64,000 nucleotides of DNA. Origin: Bacillus sp. FJAT-27445. GTDB taxonomy: Bacteria > Bacillota > Bacilli > Bacillales > Cytobacillaceae. The position numbers and the translations under genes were made by a program. Numbering within the stretch: position 1 is the stretch's first letter; the number at the start of each line of letters is the position of its first letter. Below, in pieces: positions 62,195 through 64,000 of the stretch. Under the pieces are notes generated by a model, which was not told the origin of the DNA, ran no database searches, and was given only the letters and a program-made list of their open reading frames with translations. Location: assembly GCF_001510665.1 (NCBI RefSeq), contig NZ_LMTI01000001.1, positions 580,262 through 644,261 of the forward strand, read 5' to 3'.

Positions 62195-63538
62195 TTAGGA
62201 AGTGATGAAGGATTTTTTCACCATGATAGGCTCTAAATCAAGCATTTCCTCTAGAATCCGGCCATCCGTATCGCCAAGGCTGAGGCCTAGCAGCCTTGCA
62301 AATGTAGGACCTTCGTCAACAAGCCTCATAGATGGTATGCGAACGCCTGACAGGACGCCCTTACCTTTTGCAAAAAAGACTGTACTGTATTTTTCCTTGA
62401 ACGGAGAATAACCGTGGCACGCAAATGAATAGTTCTTTTTTGTGGTTGATTCTTTGGTAACCTTCTCAATGAACTCCCCCTCATGGCTATCCTCAAAATA
62501 AAATCCTCTTAATGCCTCCAGTATGAAAAGTGCATTGCCATCAGCACCCATTCGTGCCGCTTCCTGGCCAGTATAGGCAGTTTCTATCCCGTTGCGTCTA
62601 TCGATAAGCAGACTGCCAATTAGGTTCTCAACTACATTCTTCGTTTTGAAATCCTTAGGGTCGTTTATATACAAATAGGCCGAACCGTCACAGCTTTTGC
62701 AGTACGCTTTCCAGCTGGTGATTTTTCCAGCTTTGTCTGTTTCAATCAAACCATTTTCCTTTAAAAGTACATTCATTTTTAGCACTTTCAACACGTCCAG
62801 TGCACTGTGGTCGCCAAGAATTACGATTGTTGACGAATCAGCCAAGCCTGCTTCCCTGATTGCCCGCATTATCCTTCCAAGCCGTTTGTCATGACGTTTG
62901 AGCGATTCATTGGCTTCGTTTGACGAAAAACCATGGTGATGGCGCTGCGAGTCCAGGTCAACAAAATGGACCAGCATCAAACCTGGCTTTTTCGCTTTGA
63001 TTGTTTGGATGGCGGACTCAAGAACAAAGTCGTCAAGCTCAGGCTGCCTGATTCCTTTGCGGATTTTCCCGAATCGCGCTTCCATTTCGATCTGAAAAAG
63101 GGGAGAACCGTTAAAAAGTGAGACCATCACTTGATTTTGCCACGGCCGGTTTGCGAAAATTTCAGGCATATTGTAGTCGATTTTCGCTTTTGCGGTTACC
63201 GGCCAAAGGAGGGCGGCTGTTTTCATCCCGGCCTTTTTTGCTTCATCATACAGCGTTGTCCCTTTGATTGTGCTTCGGTGCCAGTACCAGTCGGAAGATG
63301 GCCTTCCAGGCTGAATGAAGGTATTGTTCACAACGCCGTGCCGGTTTGGGTAGTTCCCTGTAATAATTGATGTATGGCAAGGATAGGTAACAGACGGATA
63401 AATTGTTTCGACATTGCTGCAATAAGAGCTTCCCTCAATGAAGGATTTAAAGTTAGGAAGCTTTAATAGGGCAGGGATATCAAGTGATGAAAGGCAATCA
63501 AACGATAAAATGATAAGGTGGTCAGTTAGCCGGTTCAT
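62195..63538 (-). CDS. Alkaline-phosphatase-fold nucleotide pyrophosphatase/phosphodiesterase-like protein
   Basis: 447 residues from the ATG at 63538, preceded by TGGAGGC. The fold uses two metal ions: Asp in ILSFDCLSSLDI, the nucleophile Thr in YPSVTYPCHTSIITG, HFVDLDSQRHHHG and LGDHSALD. It resembles the type I phosphodiesterase/nucleotide pyrophosphatase (NPP) family, which hydrolyses phosphodiester and pyrophosphate bonds. No signal peptide is visible, so it is probably cytoplasmic. The substrate is unknown. Confidence 0.9.
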   Translation of the reverse strand: MNRLTDHLIILSFDCLSSLDIPALLKLPNFKSFIEGSSYCSNVETIYPSVTYPCHTSIITGNYPNRHGVVNNTFIQPGRPSSDWYWHRSTIKGTTLYDEAKKAGMKTAALLWPVTAKAKIDYNMPEIFANRPWQNQVMVSLFNGSPLFQIEMEARFGKIRKGIRQPELDDFVLESAIQTIKAKKPGLMLVHFVDLDSQRHHHGFSSNEANESLKRHDKRLGRIMRAIREAGLADSSTIVILGDHSALDVLKVLKMNVLLKENGLIETDKAGKITSWKAYCKSCDGSAYLYINDPKDFKTKNVVENLIGSLLIDRRNGIETAYTGQEAARMGADGNALFILEALRGFYFEDSHEGEFIEKVTKESTTKKNYSFACHGYSPFKEKYSTVFFAKGKGVLSGVRIPSMRLVDEGPTFARLLGLSLGDTDGRILEEMLDLEPIMVKKSFITS

Positions 63539-63748
63539 AAAAGCCTCCATTAACGTTTATGATAGATTGATAGAATGGCGGGGAGCTTTAACAAAGCCTC
63601 TCCTTTTGGGTTGCGTCTTTTCCTGAATTTTACCATAACGGAGAATATATTTAGTCAATCTTAAACTGGTAAAAAAGACTGCCTGCTGCCTTCCCGGTGC
63701 CAGAATGGGGTAGAATGTTGTTAAGAAGGCAGAGGCAAGGGGGTTATC

Positions 63749-64000
63749 ATGGTTTCAAAAGGATATAAAATAATTCTTGTTTTCTTGCTGTCGTTATTCT
63801 TGGCGGCAGGCTGTTCGCTTCCATTGAAAATCGGCGGAACGGAAACAGGAAATGTGCCGGCTGAAGTAAAATCAGTCAATGAGCTATTTAAAGCAAAGGT
63901 CATTAAAAATATTGACGGGGATACAGTTGTCATTTCCCTTAAAGGGAAGGAAGAAACGGTGCGCCTCCTTTGCGTGGACACTCCCGAAACACAGCATCCC
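63749..64000 (+). CDS. Secreted thermonuclease (SNase-like) lipoprotein, 5' part
   Basis: The first 84 codons are present; the gene runs off the window end. AAGGGGG precedes the ATG. Residues 1-22 are a lipoprotein signal with lipobox AAGC. The SNase domain begins at about 48: Asp56 and Asp58 in NIDGDTV, Arg72 in VRLL and Asp77 in VDTPE match Asp19, Asp21, Arg35 and Asp40 of staphylococcal nuclease with the same spacing. It should be a calcium-dependent extracellular DNA/RNA nuclease tethered to the membrane. Confidence 0.9.
   Translation, partial: MVSKGYKIILVFLLSLFLAAGCSLPLKIGGTETGNVPAEVKSVNELFKAKVIKNIDGDTVVISLKGKEETVRLLCVDTPETQHP

Overview
This 64 kb window comes from the chromosome of a spore-forming member of the Bacillaceae (Firmicutes). 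The sequence shows AGGAGG-type ribosome binding sites, frequent TTG and GTG starts, an alpha/beta-type small acid-soluble spore protein, a RacA-like chromosome anchoring protein, an RsbR paralog, a sporulation-type orphan histidine kinase and the complete des-desK-desR cold-shock module. No rRNA, tRNA or CRISPR array is seen.

Layout. 0-10 kb is one giant secreted subtilase (3039 codons) with an upstream 52-bp tandem repeat. 9.6-12.7 kb is an accessory stretch: a host intergenic repeat interrupted by a 435-bp IS200/IS605-like non-coding insertion, a spore protein gene, a 21-bp-repeat coiled-coil gene and a LysM/SleB-type cell wall hydrolase. 12.8-17.4 kb holds four tandem paralogs of an unrecognised anchored extracellular protein; the fourth appears to start at ATA. 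17.6-19.3 kb is a YdcZ/Crp-Fnr/YdcZ unit. 19.4-29.4 kb mixes lipoproteins, an EamA transporter, an LtaS-like synthase, small membrane proteins, an S66 peptidase, a phosphatase and the wreck of an S41 peptidase gene. 29.7-35.2 kb has a PlsC acyltransferase, a YbaK deacylase, a TPR protein, NagZ and a sirtuin. 35.3-38.4 kb is the des system with a recognisable DesR-type operator. 38.6-45.8 kb is mostly minus strand (DUF2294, MATE, prephenate dehydratase, lipoprotein, endonuclease IV, NERD protein). 46.4-51.8 kb has GNAT, UppP, small membrane proteins, two small orphan genes (one resembling a phage helicase loader/inhibitor), an RsbR paralog and VanZ. 51.9-54.4 kb is a PadR/HAAS/DUF4173 unit. 54.5-64 kb has DUF975, a luciferase-like oxidoreductase, RacA plus a second MerR coiled-coil protein, a ferritin-like protein, an L,D-transpeptidase, a PAS kinase, DoxX, a nucleotide pyrophosphatase-like protein and the start of a secreted thermonuclease.

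Functional themes are cell envelope work (SleB, NagZ, YkuD-like, LtaS-like, UppP, S66), membrane lipid adaptation (des, PlsC), sporulation (SASP, RacA, kinase) and secreted degradation. The most unusual structure is not a gene. Intergenic regions carry several arrays whose periods are 21 bp or 51-52 bp, close to whole numbers of helical turns. One of the host repeats occurs twice, once empty and once filled by the 435-bp element, which fixes the insertion boundaries. All functional statements rest on reading motifs by eye; no database search was run.
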